The notes under the pieces are model-generated. The model was given only the letters and a program-made list of their open reading frames with translations, ran no database searches and was not told the origin of the DNA. The translations under genes and the position numbers were made by a program. DNA of 64,000 bases, taken from assembly GCF_030464885.1 (NCBI RefSeq), contig NZ_JALPRJ010000034.1:31481-95480 (forward strand), given 5' to 3'. Shown here one piece after another: positions 16,829 to 25,155 of this stretch; the first letter of the stretch is position 1, and every line of letters begins with the position of its first letter. This stretch comes from Caballeronia sp. SEWSISQ10-4 2. Lineage in GTDB: Bacteria; Pseudomonadota; Gammaproteobacteria; Burkholderiales; Burkholderiaceae.

Positions 16829-19247
16829 ACTACGCCGCCGGCCGCTGCGCCGCACGAACATGACGGGCATCGTGGTTCGCGTGCTCGTGACGACGGTCGC
16901 GCTCACGGCCATTCTGCTGCTCGTGATGCTGGCGCTCGCCAGCGCGAACACCGAGTTCTTCGATCGCTATTATCAGTGGCTCTACGCCGCGAATCTCGCG
17001 GTAGCGGTCGTGCTGATACTCATTGTCATCGGGCTGCTGGCGATCATCATCACGCGGGTGCGGCAGGGTAAGTTCGGCACGCGGCTGCTCGCGAAACTTG
17101 CGTTTATCTTCGCGCTCGTGGGCGTGGTGCCGGGCGGAATCATCTACGTGGTGTCGTATCAGTTCGTGTCACGCAGTATCGAATCATGGTTCGACGTGAA
17201 TGTGGAAACCGCGCTCACGTCGGGGCTCAATCTCGGGCGCGGCATGCTCGACGCATCGTTGTCGGATCTGCAGAATAAAGGCCGTCTGATGGGCGACCAG
17301 CTTGCCAGCGCCGATCCAACCAGCCTCACGCTCACGCTCTTGCGCCTGCGCGATCAGTTCAACGTGCAGGACGCGACCATCGTCGAACCAGCGAGAAGCG
17401 GCTCGGGCACCGCGCCCGATGTGCGCGTGGTGGCGCAGGCATCGAGTAACTTCGCCGCGCTCGTGCCCGACGATTTGCCATCGCCCCTGCAACTGAATCA
17501 GGCGCGCAGCCGGCCTTATGGGGCGATCGAAGGCGAGGTGGATGGCGATTCGAGTCAGACCGGGCCGAAAGGCGCGTTGCGGCTGCGGGTGATTGTAAAG
17601 ATCCCCGACAGTTCCACCACCGAGTTGCAGCCAACGGAACGTTTCCTGCAGATCGAACAGCCGGTTAGTACCGGACTCGCCCGCAATGCCGATGCTGTGC
17701 AGCGCGCGTATCGCGAGTATCAGGAAAAGGCACTTGGGCGCACCGGTTTGCGCAAGATGTACATCGGCACGCTCACGCTCGCGTTGTTCCTCGCGACCTT
17801 CATTGCGATGATGCTGGCGCTCGCGCTCGGCAATCAGCTCGCCCGCCCGTTGTTCCTGCTCGCGCAAGGGACGAAGGAAGTGGCCGAGGGCGATTACACG
17901 CCCAAGCGCGAAGTGAAGTCGCGTGACGAACTCGGCTTCCTCACGCAGTCGTTCAACGCAATGACACGGCAGTTGTCTGAGGCGCGCGCGGCGGTCGAGA
18001 ACAATCGCATTGCGCTGGAGCATTCGAAGGCGTATCTCGAGAGCATTCTCGCGAACTTGACGGCGGGCGTGTTCGTGTTCGACCGCCAGTTCCGTTTGAC
18101 TACGGCGAACCGCGGTGCCGAGCGTATTTTCAGGCAGCCGTTCAATGGGTCATTGAATCTGCCGCTGGAGCAAATTGGCGTGTTGGCGGAGTTCGGCGCG
18201 ATGGTCCGTAAAGCCTTCGCTGATCGCGACGCGGCGGCGAGCGGCAGTGGCCGGCCTATCGGCGATCGCGGTCACTGGCAGCAGCAACTCGCGGTTCCCG
18301 TACCCGGCGAGACCGATCCGCTGACCTTGCTGGTACGCGGCACGCAGTTGCTGACCCTGACCGAAAGCGATACCGACGACGCCGAGACAACCGGCTACGT
18401 AGTCGTATTCGACGATATCTCCGACGTCATCTCGGCGCAGCGTTCGGTTGCATGGGGTGAAGTGGCGCGACGGCTTGCGCATGAGATCAAGAACCCGCTC
18501 ACGCCGATTCAATTGTCGGCCGAACGGCTGCAGATGAAGCTGGCTGACAAGCTCGCTCCCGCCGACGCTGACGTGCTCAAGCGCGGCGCGACCACCATCG
18601 TGAACCAGGTGCAGGCAATGAAGCAGATGGTCGACGACTTCCGCGAATACGCGCGCACGCCGCCGGCTGTTCTTGGCAACCTGCAACTCAACGATCTCGT
18701 GACGGAAGTGCTGACGTTGTATGGCATCGAAGAGGGCAAGAGTCATATCACCGTCGAGCTGACAAAATTGCCGGTGATTCGCGGCGATGCCACGCAGCTT
18801 CGTCAGGTGATTCACAACCTTCTGCAGAATGCACAGGACGCCGTGGCCGATGTCGCCGAGCCACGCGTGCTGCTTGAAACGAAGACAGTAGAATATGGCG
18901 ACCCCGATGCCTCAGGACATGCCCGCGTAGCGGTGCGGTTGACGGTATCGGATAACGGTTCTGGTTTTCCCGCGCGAATTCTCTCGCGCGCGTTCGAGCC
19001 TTATGTGACGACGAAGGCCAAGGGCACGGGCCTGGGTCTTGCAACGGTGAAGAAGATCGTCGACGAGCATGGCGCGCGCATCGACATTCGTAATCGTTCG
19101 AAGACCGCTGACGTGATCGAAGGCGCGCAGATCTCGATTCTGTTCCTGCAACTCGCGGACGATACCGCCGAACCGGGCGCGACGCCGCCCTCGACGGCTG
19201 CGAGCCACGGAACGACAAAAGCATTAGTGCAGACAAGGGCAGCGTAA
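16818..19247 (+). CDS. NtrY-like transmembrane sensor histidine kinase
   Basis: 809 residues from a GTG overlapping the DUF4390 stop; an ATG at 16860 is the alternative. Three hydrophobic segments occur in the first 120 residues and a fourth near 320-340, flanking an extracytoplasmic sensor region. HAMP (about 345-395), PAS (about 400-520), HisKA with the phospho-acceptor in ARRLAHEIKNPLTP, then HATPase with NLLQNAQDA, DNGSGFP and GTGLGLATVK. This is the NtrY architecture. The signal is unknown; nitrogen or redox/envelope status are possibilities. The stop codon abuts the ATG of its response regulator. Confidence 0.92.
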   Translation: MLNKLRRRPLRRTNMTGIVVRVLVTTVALTAILLLVMLALASANTEFFDRYYQWLYAANLAVAVVLILIVIGLLAIIITRVRQGKFGTRLLAKLAFIFALVGVVPGGIIYVVSYQFVSRSIESWFDVNVETALTSGLNLGRGMLDASLSDLQNKGRLMGDQLASADPTSLTLTLLRLRDQFNVQDATIVEPARSGSGTAPDVRVVAQASSNFAALVPDDLPSPLQLNQARSRPYGAIEGEVDGDSSQTGPKGALRLRVIVKIPDSSTTELQPTERFLQIEQPVSTGLARNADAVQRAYREYQEKALGRTGLRKMYIGTLTLALFLATFIAMMLALALGNQLARPLFLLAQGTKEVAEGDYTPKREVKSRDELGFLTQSFNAMTRQLSEARAAVENNRIALEHSKAYLESILANLTAGVFVFDRQFRLTTANRGAERIFRQPFNGSLNLPLEQIGVLAEFGAMVRKAFADRDAAASGSGRPIGDRGHWQQQLAVPVPGETDPLTLLVRGTQLLTLTESDTDDAETTGYVVVFDDISDVISAQRSVAWGEVARRLAHEIKNPLTPIQLSAERLQMKLADKLAPADADVLKRGATTIVNQVQAMKQMVDDFREYARTPPAVLGNLQLNDLVTEVLTLYGIEEGKSHITVELTKLPVIRGDATQLRQVIHNLLQNAQDAVADVAEPRVLLETKTVEYGDPDASGHARVAVRLTVSDNGSGFPARILSRAFEPYVTTKAKGTGLGLATVKKIVDEHGARIDIRNRSKTADVIEGAQISILFLQLADDTAEPGATPPSTAASHGTTKALVQTRAA

Positions 19248-19970
19248 ATGGCAACCATCTTGGTGGTAGACGACGAAATGGGTATCCGGGAATTGCTCTC
19301 GGAGATCCTGAGCGACGAAGGTCACGTGGTGGAGACGGCGGAGAATGCGCAGCATGCGCGGGAGTATCGATTGCGGCAGGCGCCCGATCTCGTGCTGCTC
19401 GACATCTGGATGCCCGACACCGACGGTGTGACGCTGCTGAAAGAATGGGCGGCGCAGGGCAAGCTCACCATGCCGGTGATCATGATGTCTGGCCATGCGA
19501 CCATCGATACGGCGGTTGAAGCCACGAAGATCGGCGCGCTCAACTTCCTTGAGAAGCCGATCGCGTTGCAAAAATTGCTCAAGGCGGTCGAGCAAGGGCT
19601 GGCTCGCGGAACGGCGGCAGCGCCGATTGCAAACGCGGCCATGCGGCCGGCGTTGCCGGTGAGCGGTTCGACGGTGCCGGCATCTGCAGCGTTGCCGGTG
19701 GCTTCGTCGCTGAACTTAGGCGGTAGCGCCGATGGCAACGCGCTGGGCGCGGCGGCGAGTCCGGCGGGTGCGACGGCATCCATTTCCTTCGACATCCCAT
19801 TGCGCGATGCACGCGATGCCTTCGAGCGCGCGTACTTCGAGTATCACCTGGCGCGTGAGAACGGCAGCATGACGCGCGTGGCGGAGAAGACGGGACTGGA
19901 GCGTACGCACTTGTACCGGAAGTTAAAGCAGCTTGGCGTTGACCTTGGTAAAAACAAGAGCGAGGCTTGA
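19248..19970 (+). CDS. NtrX-like response regulator without AAA+ domain
   Basis: 240 residues. The receiver domain has the acidic pair DDE (8-10), phospho-acceptor Asp52 in LLDIWMP, and the KPI lysine. A Gly/Ala/Ser/Pro-rich linker (about 125-185) leads to a Fis-type HTH (ENGSMTRVAEKTGLERTHLY). The sigma-54 AAA+ domain of classical NtrX is missing and the linker stands in its place, so it should not activate sigma-54 promoters by ATP hydrolysis. It begins on the base after the kinase stop codon. Confidence 0.9.
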   Translation: MATILVVDDEMGIRELLSEILSDEGHVVETAENAQHAREYRLRQAPDLVLLDIWMPDTDGVTLLKEWAAQGKLTMPVIMMSGHATIDTAVEATKIGALNFLEKPIALQKLLKAVEQGLARGTAAAPIANAAMRPALPVSGSTVPASAALPVASSLNLGGSADGNALGAAASPAGATASISFDIPLRDARDAFERAYFEYHLARENGSMTRVAEKTGLERTHLYRKLKQLGVDLGKNKSEA

Positions 19971-20018
19971 CTGGCTTGGGTTCCAGGATCGTTGCAGTAA
20001 AAAGGTGCCAAAAAGCAC

Positions 20019-20047
20019 TTGAGCGGCATAATCCACTTTGATATACT
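20019..20047 (+). promoter_or_regulatory. sigma-70 promoter of tRNA-Phe
   Basis: TTGAGC (-35) and TATACT (-10) separated by exactly 17 bases, ending 12 bases before the mature tRNA 5' end. This is among the best sigma-70 matches seen in the window. Confidence 0.75.
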
Positions 20048-20059
20048 TTCGTTCTTCGT

Positions 20060-20135
20060 GGCCCGGTAGCTCAGTTGGTAGAGCAGCGGATTGAAAATCC
20101 GCGTGTCGATGGTTCGATTCCGTCCCAGGCCACCA
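20060..20135 (+). tRNA. tRNA-Phe (anticodon GAA)
   Basis: 76 bases with encoded CCA. Anticodon stem GCGGA / TCCGC encloses TTGAAAA with anticodon GAA; the D arm (GCTCAG..GAGC) and the T loop TTCGATTC are normal. In the acceptor stem, GGCCCGG faces CCAGGCC, which leaves C5 opposite A68 as a mismatch; a G at 20127 would give a perfect helix. A consensus promoter and a strong terminator frame the gene. Confidence 0.95.
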
Positions 20136-20144
20136 CAGTTGCAA

Positions 20145-20180
20145 AAAATGCCCGGAAACCGCAAGGTTTCCGGGCATTTT
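20145..20180 (+). terminator. strong intrinsic terminator after tRNA-Phe
   Basis: 16-bp perfect stem AAAATGCCCGGAAACC / GGTTTCCGGGCATTTT with a GCAA tetraloop and T-run. It is nearly symmetrical in A/T and could work both ways. Confidence 0.92.
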
Positions 20181-20341
20181 CAATTGTGTCCGGAAGGCGC
20201 GTTTGAGCTGCCAGCGAGCTGCCAACCCTCGTCGTCCCAATGCTGCCCCGGTGCGTCAAAACGGCGCCATGGTAAAATCCTTGGTTCTTCAAAGACTTGG
20301 GCGCAATGAGCTCGCAGCGCACCCGCTTTCGCCACCTATAC

Positions 20342-20398
20342 TGGTGTGGCCCGGTGCTGACACTGCCGTCGCCAGGTCTAGCGCGAAATGCCACACCA
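20342..20398 (+). promoter_or_regulatory. dyad element in the queC leader
   Basis: A 9-bp inverted repeat TGGTGTGGC / GCCACACCA spans 39 bases in the untranslated region just before queC. Pairing would close a multi-part structure 25 bases upstream of the start codon. A TAAAAT-like -10 lies near 20272. It does not show the A-rich tail of preQ1-I riboswitches. Function not established. Confidence 0.35.
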
Positions 20399-20423
20399 CG
20401 GCGCGCCTCTCAAGCCTTCATTC

Positions 20424-21170
20424 ATGGAGTTCACGGTGACTCGGACAGACGCTAAAGACAGCGCATTGGTGCTGTTTTCCGGCGGCCAGGATTCGGCCAC
20501 ATGCCTCGCCTGGGCGCTCGATCGTTATACGACCGTCGAGACGCTCGGCTTCGACTATGGTCAGCGGCATCGCGTGGAACTGGAATGTCGGGAAGGCTTT
20601 CGTACGTCGTTGAAACAGCAGTTCCCGCACTGGGCTGAGCGGCTCGGCGAAGATCACATGATCGACCTGTCGGTCCTCGGTGCGATCAGCGATACCGCCA
20701 TGACGCGCGAGATCGAAATCGAAGCGAGCGCGAACGGTTTGCCCAACACGTTCGTACCGGGCCGCAACCTCATGTTCATGACCATCGCAGCCGCCATCGC
20801 GTACAGGCGGGGATTGAAGGTGCTGGTCGGCGGCATGTGCGAGACGGATTTCTCGGGCTATCCCGATTGCCGCGACGACACCCTGAAGTCGCTGCAAATC
20901 ACGCTCAATCTCGGCATGGACAGCCGCTTTCTGCTCGAGACGCCGTTGATGTGGCTCGATAAAGCCGATACCTGGCGGCTAGCCGAACAGCTAGGCGGCG
21001 AGGCGCTGGTGGAACTGGTGCGCGTCGAGACACACACGTGTTACGTCGGCGAGCGCGCCGAGCTCCACGAGTGGGGTTTCGGCTGCGGCCAATGCCCGGC
21101 ATGCAAGCTGCGCAAGCGCGGCTACGAAGCCTACAAGTCGGGCGAGCAAGTCACCACCGAACCGGTTTAA
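20424..21170 (+). CDS. queC: 7-cyano-7-deazaguanine synthase
   Basis: 248 residues from the ATG at 20424; a GTG at 20436 is also possible. It converts 7-carboxy-7-deazaguanine to preQ0 with ATP and ammonia in queuosine biosynthesis. The PP-loop ATPase motif LFSGGQDSATC is near residue 18, the substrate loop is GRNLMFM, and the zinc cysteines lie in CYVGE and CGQCPACKLRKRG at the C terminus. First gene of queC-queE-queD, with queE two bases downstream. Confidence 0.96.
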   Translation: MEFTVTRTDAKDSALVLFSGGQDSATCLAWALDRYTTVETLGFDYGQRHRVELECREGFRTSLKQQFPHWAERLGEDHMIDLSVLGAISDTAMTREIEIEASANGLPNTFVPGRNLMFMTIAAAIAYRRGLKVLVGGMCETDFSGYPDCRDDTLKSLQITLNLGMDSRFLLETPLMWLDKADTWRLAEQLGGEALVELVRVETHTCYVGERAELHEWGFGCGQCPACKLRKRGYEAYKSGEQVTTEPV

Positions 21171-21172
21171 TC

Positions 21173-21805
21173 ATGACGTACGCAGTAAAGGAAATTTTCT
21201 ACACGTTGCAGGGCGAAGGCGCGAACGCCGGCCGTCCGGCTGTGTTCTGCCGCTTTGCCGGCTGCAATCTCTGGTCCGGTCGCGAGGAAGATCGCGCGGA
21301 CGCCGTGTGCCAGTTTTGCGATACGGATTTTGTCGGCACGGACGGCGAGAATGGCGGCAAATATCGCACGCCGGCTGAGCTTGTCGCGATGATCGCGTCG
21401 CAATGGCCTGATGGCGAAGCGCATAAGTTCGTGGTCTGTACGGGCGGTGAGCCGATGCTGCAAATCGACCAGCCTTTCGTCGATGCCCTGCATGCAGCGG
21501 GCTTTGAAATGGCCATCGAAACGAATGGGTCGCTGCCGGTGCTGGATGGCATCGACTGGATTTGCGTGAGCCCGAAAGCCGGCGCGCCGCTGGTCGTGAC
21601 GAAGGGCAACGAGTTGAAAGTCGTCGTGCCGCAAGACAATCAGCCGCTCGCCGATTACGCGAAACTCGACTTCCAGTATTTCCTTGTGCAACCCATGGAC
21701 GGCCCGTCGCGCGACATCAATACGAAGCTCGCGATCGACTGGTGCAAGCGGCATCCGCAATGGCGCCTGTCCATGCAGACGCACAAGTACCTCAACATCC
21801 CCTAA
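21173..21805 (+). CDS. queE: 7-carboxy-7-deazaguanine synthase (radical SAM)
   Basis: 210 residues. It rearranges 6-carboxytetrahydropterin to 7-carboxy-7-deazaguanine. The iron-sulfur cluster cysteines are Cys31, Cys46 and Cys49, the CX14CX2C spacing described for Burkholderia multivorans QueE, not the common radical-SAM CX3CX2C. The GGEP motif is in CTGGEPMLQ. The ATG lies two bases after the queC stop, and GAACCGGTT is the only weak upstream SD-like sequence, so translational coupling is likely. Confidence 0.95.
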   Translation: MTYAVKEIFYTLQGEGANAGRPAVFCRFAGCNLWSGREEDRADAVCQFCDTDFVGTDGENGGKYRTPAELVAMIASQWPDGEAHKFVVCTGGEPMLQIDQPFVDALHAAGFEMAIETNGSLPVLDGIDWICVSPKAGAPLVVTKGNELKVVVPQDNQPLADYAKLDFQYFLVQPMDGPSRDINTKLAIDWCKRHPQWRLSMQTHKYLNIP

Positions 21806-21832
21806 CGCGAATCACGCCCAAGCTGAGCCGAC

Positions 21833-22279
21833 GTGCAGACGATTACCCGAAAACTCGAATTCGATGCGGGCCACCGCATCCCCGATCACCGCAGCCAGTG
21901 CCGTAACCTGCACGGCCATCGTTACGTGCTCGAAATCACGCTGCAAGGCGAACTCGTCGAAACCGAAGGTGCGCCGGATCGCGGCATGGTGATGGACTTC
22001 GCCGATGTCAAGGCGCTGGCAATGGAACACCTGGTCAACAAGTGGGACCACGCGTTCATCGTCTATGCACGCGACGAAAAAGTACGCGGTTTTCTCGAGT
22101 CCATGGCTGACCATAAAACCATCGTGCTCGACCGTATTCCGACCGTTGAAAATCTCGCCGGCGAGGCGTTCCGGATTCTCTCCGGCGTCTACGACGCGCA
22201 CTATGGCGTCAATCTGAAGCTCAAGCGCATACGCCTGTATGAAACGCCGAATTGCTGGGCTGACGTCGAAGGCATCTAA
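21833..22279 (+). CDS. queD: 6-carboxy-5,6,7,8-tetrahydropterin synthase
   Basis: 148 residues from a GTG at 21833. It makes 6-carboxytetrahydropterin from dihydroneopterin triphosphate. Zinc ligands are His14, His27 and His29 (DAGHR, NLHGHR), and catalytic Cys23 lies in SQCRNLHGH. The C-terminal substrate Glu is in YETPN. Third gene of the que operon, 27 bases after queE. Together queC/E/D take the pathway from the pterin precursor to preQ0. Confidence 0.94.
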   Translation: MQTITRKLEFDAGHRIPDHRSQCRNLHGHRYVLEITLQGELVETEGAPDRGMVMDFADVKALAMEHLVNKWDHAFIVYARDEKVRGFLESMADHKTIVLDRIPTVENLAGEAFRILSGVYDAHYGVNLKLKRIRLYETPNCWADVEGI

Positions 22280-22453
22280 AGTCTCCGAGGTCGCGGCTTC
22301 CAAGGCTGGCCTCCTGCCAGCGCGCTTTTGTCACGGTATGATCGTTGAACAAGCCGCACGTTTTGCTGCGGCGCATTCCAGCGACATAGCCCTATCGGAG
22401 CGAGACATGCCTGCCAACTATCCCGTCGTGTTTGATCTATCCGAGATCCCGCG

Positions 22454-23236
22454 ATGAGCACCTACACCAATCTCCTCAAGCAGCGCCTCAACGAATCCGG
22501 CACGTTGTTCGGTCTGTGGTTGTCGCTCGGCAGCGCGGACGTGGCCGAAGCCGTGGCGCATGCGGGCTTCGACTGGCTCTGTATCGACATGGAGCATTCG
22601 CCGAACGACAGCCACGACGTCGTCGCGCAACTTCGCGCGATTGCCGCAGCGCACTTGCCCACTGAGCCGATCGTTCGCGTGCCGGCGCATGAAGGCTGGC
22701 TCGTGAAACGCGTGCTCGACGCAGGCGCGCGCACGCTGATGTTCCCGAACGTGGAGTCGGCGGAAGAGGCGGCACACGTCGTGCGTCTCACGCAATATCC
22801 GAGCGCAGATGCACGCGATGGCTTGCGCGGCGCGGCCGGCGCAGTGCGCGCAGCGGCATACGGAATCCGGCGCGATTACGTGGGTTCGGCCAACGCGCAG
22901 ATATCGACGATTGTGCAGATCGAGTCCGAGCAGGCGCTCGCGAACGTCGACGCGATTGCGGCGACGCCTGGCGTGGATTGCCTGTTCATCGGACCAGCGG
23001 ATCTGGCCGCGAGTCTCGGCCATCTCGGCGATACGAAACATCCGGATGTGCAGGCGGCGATCACGAAGATCATCGATACCGCGAAACGCGCGGGCATCGC
23101 GAGCGGCATCTTCGCGCTTGATGTTGCGAGCGCGCGGTTGTACGCGGAAGCCGGCGTGAAAGTGATCGCGTTATCGGCGGATGTGGGCTGGCTGTTAAAA
23201 GCGACGCGACAGGCGTTGCAGGAGGCAAGGGCATGA
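22454..23236 (+). CDS. HpcH/HpaI aldolase family protein
   Basis: 260 residues, the usual length for HpaI/GarL/RhmA class II aldolases, which cleave 2-keto-3-deoxy acids to pyruvate and an aldehyde with a divalent metal. Family marks include GLWLSLGSADVAE, DWLCIDMEHSPND, the metal ligands in VQIESEQAL (Glu) and FIGPADLAASLG (Asp). The exact substrate is not clear. The stop codon overlaps the start of the Sel1-repeat gene (ATGA). Confidence 0.88.
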   Translation: MSTYTNLLKQRLNESGTLFGLWLSLGSADVAEAVAHAGFDWLCIDMEHSPNDSHDVVAQLRAIAAAHLPTEPIVRVPAHEGWLVKRVLDAGARTLMFPNVESAEEAAHVVRLTQYPSADARDGLRGAAGAVRAAAYGIRRDYVGSANAQISTIVQIESEQALANVDAIAATPGVDCLFIGPADLAASLGHLGDTKHPDVQAAITKIIDTAKRAGIASGIFALDVASARLYAEAGVKVIALSADVGWLLKATRQALQEARA

Positions 23237-23919
23237 AACCCGGAATATTGGGCGCAGTTTTCATGGCGGTGACGGTGACGGTGACATTGGCGTGCAGTGC
23301 AGCAAACGCGCAGACCATCAAGAACAGTGATCTGGCGACGCAAAGTGCCGTCGCCGATTACAACGCGGGCAACTTTGGCGCGGCGCGCTCGGAGTTTCTA
23401 CGTGCGGCGAAGAAGGGCAGTCGCCTCGCCGAATTCAATTACGCGATGATGCTGGTGAATGGCGAAGGCGGTCCGGCGGATGTGGACGAAGGCAAAAAGT
23501 GGTTGCGCAAAGCCGCCGATGCCAACATGACGCAAGCGCAATTCGTGTACGGCAAGATGTTCGACGACGGCGAGTTTGTCGACCGCGATCCAATCGAGGC
23601 GCACCGCTGGTTTCTGCGCGCGGCGAACCAGGGCCACGTCCAGGCGCAACTCGCGCTGGCGAATCAATTCCTCGATGGCCGAGGCACACCGCGCGACAAC
23701 GCGCAGGCGTTCGTCTGGTACAAGAAGGCGGCCGAAGGCGGCGATATGACGGCGCAATACGTGGCCGGATCGTTTTATGAACGCGGCGGCGATGGCGTGC
23801 AGAGGAACATCAACGTGGCGCGCGCGTATTACGCAGCGGCGGCGGCGCAGGGCGATCCTGCGGCGAAGCTGAAGTATCAGCAACTCAGCGCGGAACTCGC
23901 GCGGGAACGGCCGCAATAA
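23233..23919 (+). CDS. exported Sel1-repeat (TPR-like) protein
   Basis: 228 residues. A signal peptide covers residues 1-28 (core AVFMAVTVTVTLACSAANA), where the codons for VTVTVT form a GTGACG tandem repeat. At least four Sel1 repeats follow, each ending in a KKWLRKAAD, HRWFLRAANQG, FVWYKKAAEGG or RAYYAAAAAQG-type helix. Periplasmic Sel1 proteins act as interaction scaffolds; no specific role can be assigned. It is translationally coupled to the aldolase, but a functional link is not evident. A bidirectional terminator follows. Confidence 0.88.
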   Translation: MKPGILGAVFMAVTVTVTLACSAANAQTIKNSDLATQSAVADYNAGNFGAARSEFLRAAKKGSRLAEFNYAMMLVNGEGGPADVDEGKKWLRKAADANMTQAQFVYGKMFDDGEFVDRDPIEAHRWFLRAANQGHVQAQLALANQFLDGRGTPRDNAQAFVWYKKAAEGGDMTAQYVAGSFYERGGDGVQRNINVARAYYAAAAAQGDPAAKLKYQQLSAELARERPQ

Positions 23920-23924
23920 AACAA

Positions 23925-23955
23925 AAGCCCGCGATGAAAACATCATCGCGGGCTT
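23925..23955. terminator. bidirectional hairpin between the Sel1 gene and rodA
   Basis: 12-bp stem AAGCCCGCGATG / CATCGCGGGCTT with loop AAAACAT, located between two converging genes. Confidence 0.8.
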
Positions 23956-23985
23956 GGCCGTCACAACGTGTGATTTAGAGAAACC

Positions 23986-25143
23986 CTAGCCTTTCATCAG
24001 CCGCTTTTGCCGTGACACGCTCATGATGAGACCGATCGCGACGCCGAGCGTCGTCAGCGCGGTTCCTCCGTAACTCATGAACGGCAGCGGTACGCCGACC
24101 ACCGGCAGAATCCCGCTCACCATCCCGATATTCACGAACGCGTAAGTAAAGAACGCCATGGTCAGCGATCCGGCCAGCAAGCGTCCAAACAGCGTCGCCC
24201 CGTTCGCCGCGATAAACAGCCCTCGCGCGATCAACGCCATGTAGAGGAAGAGCAGCACGAGCCCGCCCACGAGCCCGAATTCCTCCGAAAACACCGCGAA
24301 AATGAAGTCGGTATGTTTCTCGGGGATGAACTCCAGATGCGCCTGCGTACCCTTTAACCAGCCCTTGCCGAAGGTACCGCCCGAGCCAATCGCAATCACG
24401 GCCTGAATGGTGTGGAAGCCTTTGCCGAGCGGATCGGAGGTCGGGTCGAGCAGCGTGCAGATACGGTGCTTCTGGTAGTCGTGCATCAGCGGCCAGTTCA
24501 CTTCCGGCTGGCAAATCCGCTCCTGGAATATGCCGATACTCGCGACCACCATCACGCCTGCAACGAGAATCGGCACGATCAGCTTGAAACTCAAACCCGC
24601 GAAATAGATCACGAAGAGGCCCGCCGCGAACACCAGCACGGCAGTGCCGAGATCCGGCTGCTTGGCGATTATCGCGACCGGCAGGATCAGGATCACGAAG
24701 CCGACGATGTAATCCCACCAGCGGACGCCGCCTTCACGCCGCTGGAAATACCACGCGAGCATGAGCGGCATCGCGATCTTCATGATCTCCGAGGGCTGGA
24801 TCACCACGCCCACGTTTAGCCAGCGTTTCGCGCCTTTGCGGGTCAGCCCGAACGTAGCGACCGCAATCAGCAGCGCCATACCGACGGTATAAAGCGGCAC
24901 GGCGAAACGCATCAGCGTGGGCGGCGGTACGTTGGCGAGAATCCACATCAGCCCGAACGTCAGCATGATGTTGCGCAACTGGTCTTCCACACGGCCGGGG
25001 ACATCGAGACTTGCGCTATACAGCGTCACGATGCCCACGCACAGCAGCAGGAACACGATCAGCGCGAGCGGTTTGTCGAAGCCCGCGAACATGCGCTTCG
25101 TGCGTTCGAGCCAGACGCGCTTGTCGAATTGCAGCGCTTGCAT
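23986..25143 (-). CDS. rodA: SEDS-family peptidoglycan glycosyltransferase RodA
   Basis: 385 residues with about ten transmembrane segments. RodA polymerises glycan strands for side-wall growth in the Rod complex with PBP2. Conserved SEDS features include QPSEIMKIAM, the catalytic-loop Asp in IAKQPDLGTA, and HTDFIFAVFSEEFG with SYGGTALTT near the end. The start lies 12 bases after the mrdA stop. It is the last gene of the five-gene mreB-mreC-mreD-mrdA-rodA series. Confidence 0.96.
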   Translation of the reverse strand: MQALQFDKRVWLERTKRMFAGFDKPLALIVFLLLCVGIVTLYSASLDVPGRVEDQLRNIMLTFGLMWILANVPPPTLMRFAVPLYTVGMALLIAVATFGLTRKGAKRWLNVGVVIQPSEIMKIAMPLMLAWYFQRREGGVRWWDYIVGFVILILPVAIIAKQPDLGTAVLVFAAGLFVIYFAGLSFKLIVPILVAGVMVVASIGIFQERICQPEVNWPLMHDYQKHRICTLLDPTSDPLGKGFHTIQAVIAIGSGGTFGKGWLKGTQAHLEFIPEKHTDFIFAVFSEEFGLVGGLVLLFLYMALIARGLFIAANGATLFGRLLAGSLTMAFFTYAFVNIGMVSGILPVVGVPLPFMSYGGTALTTLGVAIGLIMSVSRQKRLMKG

Positions 25144-25155
25144 GGCGATTCTCCT

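Noticed and set aside
20342..20423. A preQ1-I riboswitch before queC
   Set aside because: The conserved loop and A-rich 3' tail are absent; kept only as an unassigned dyad.
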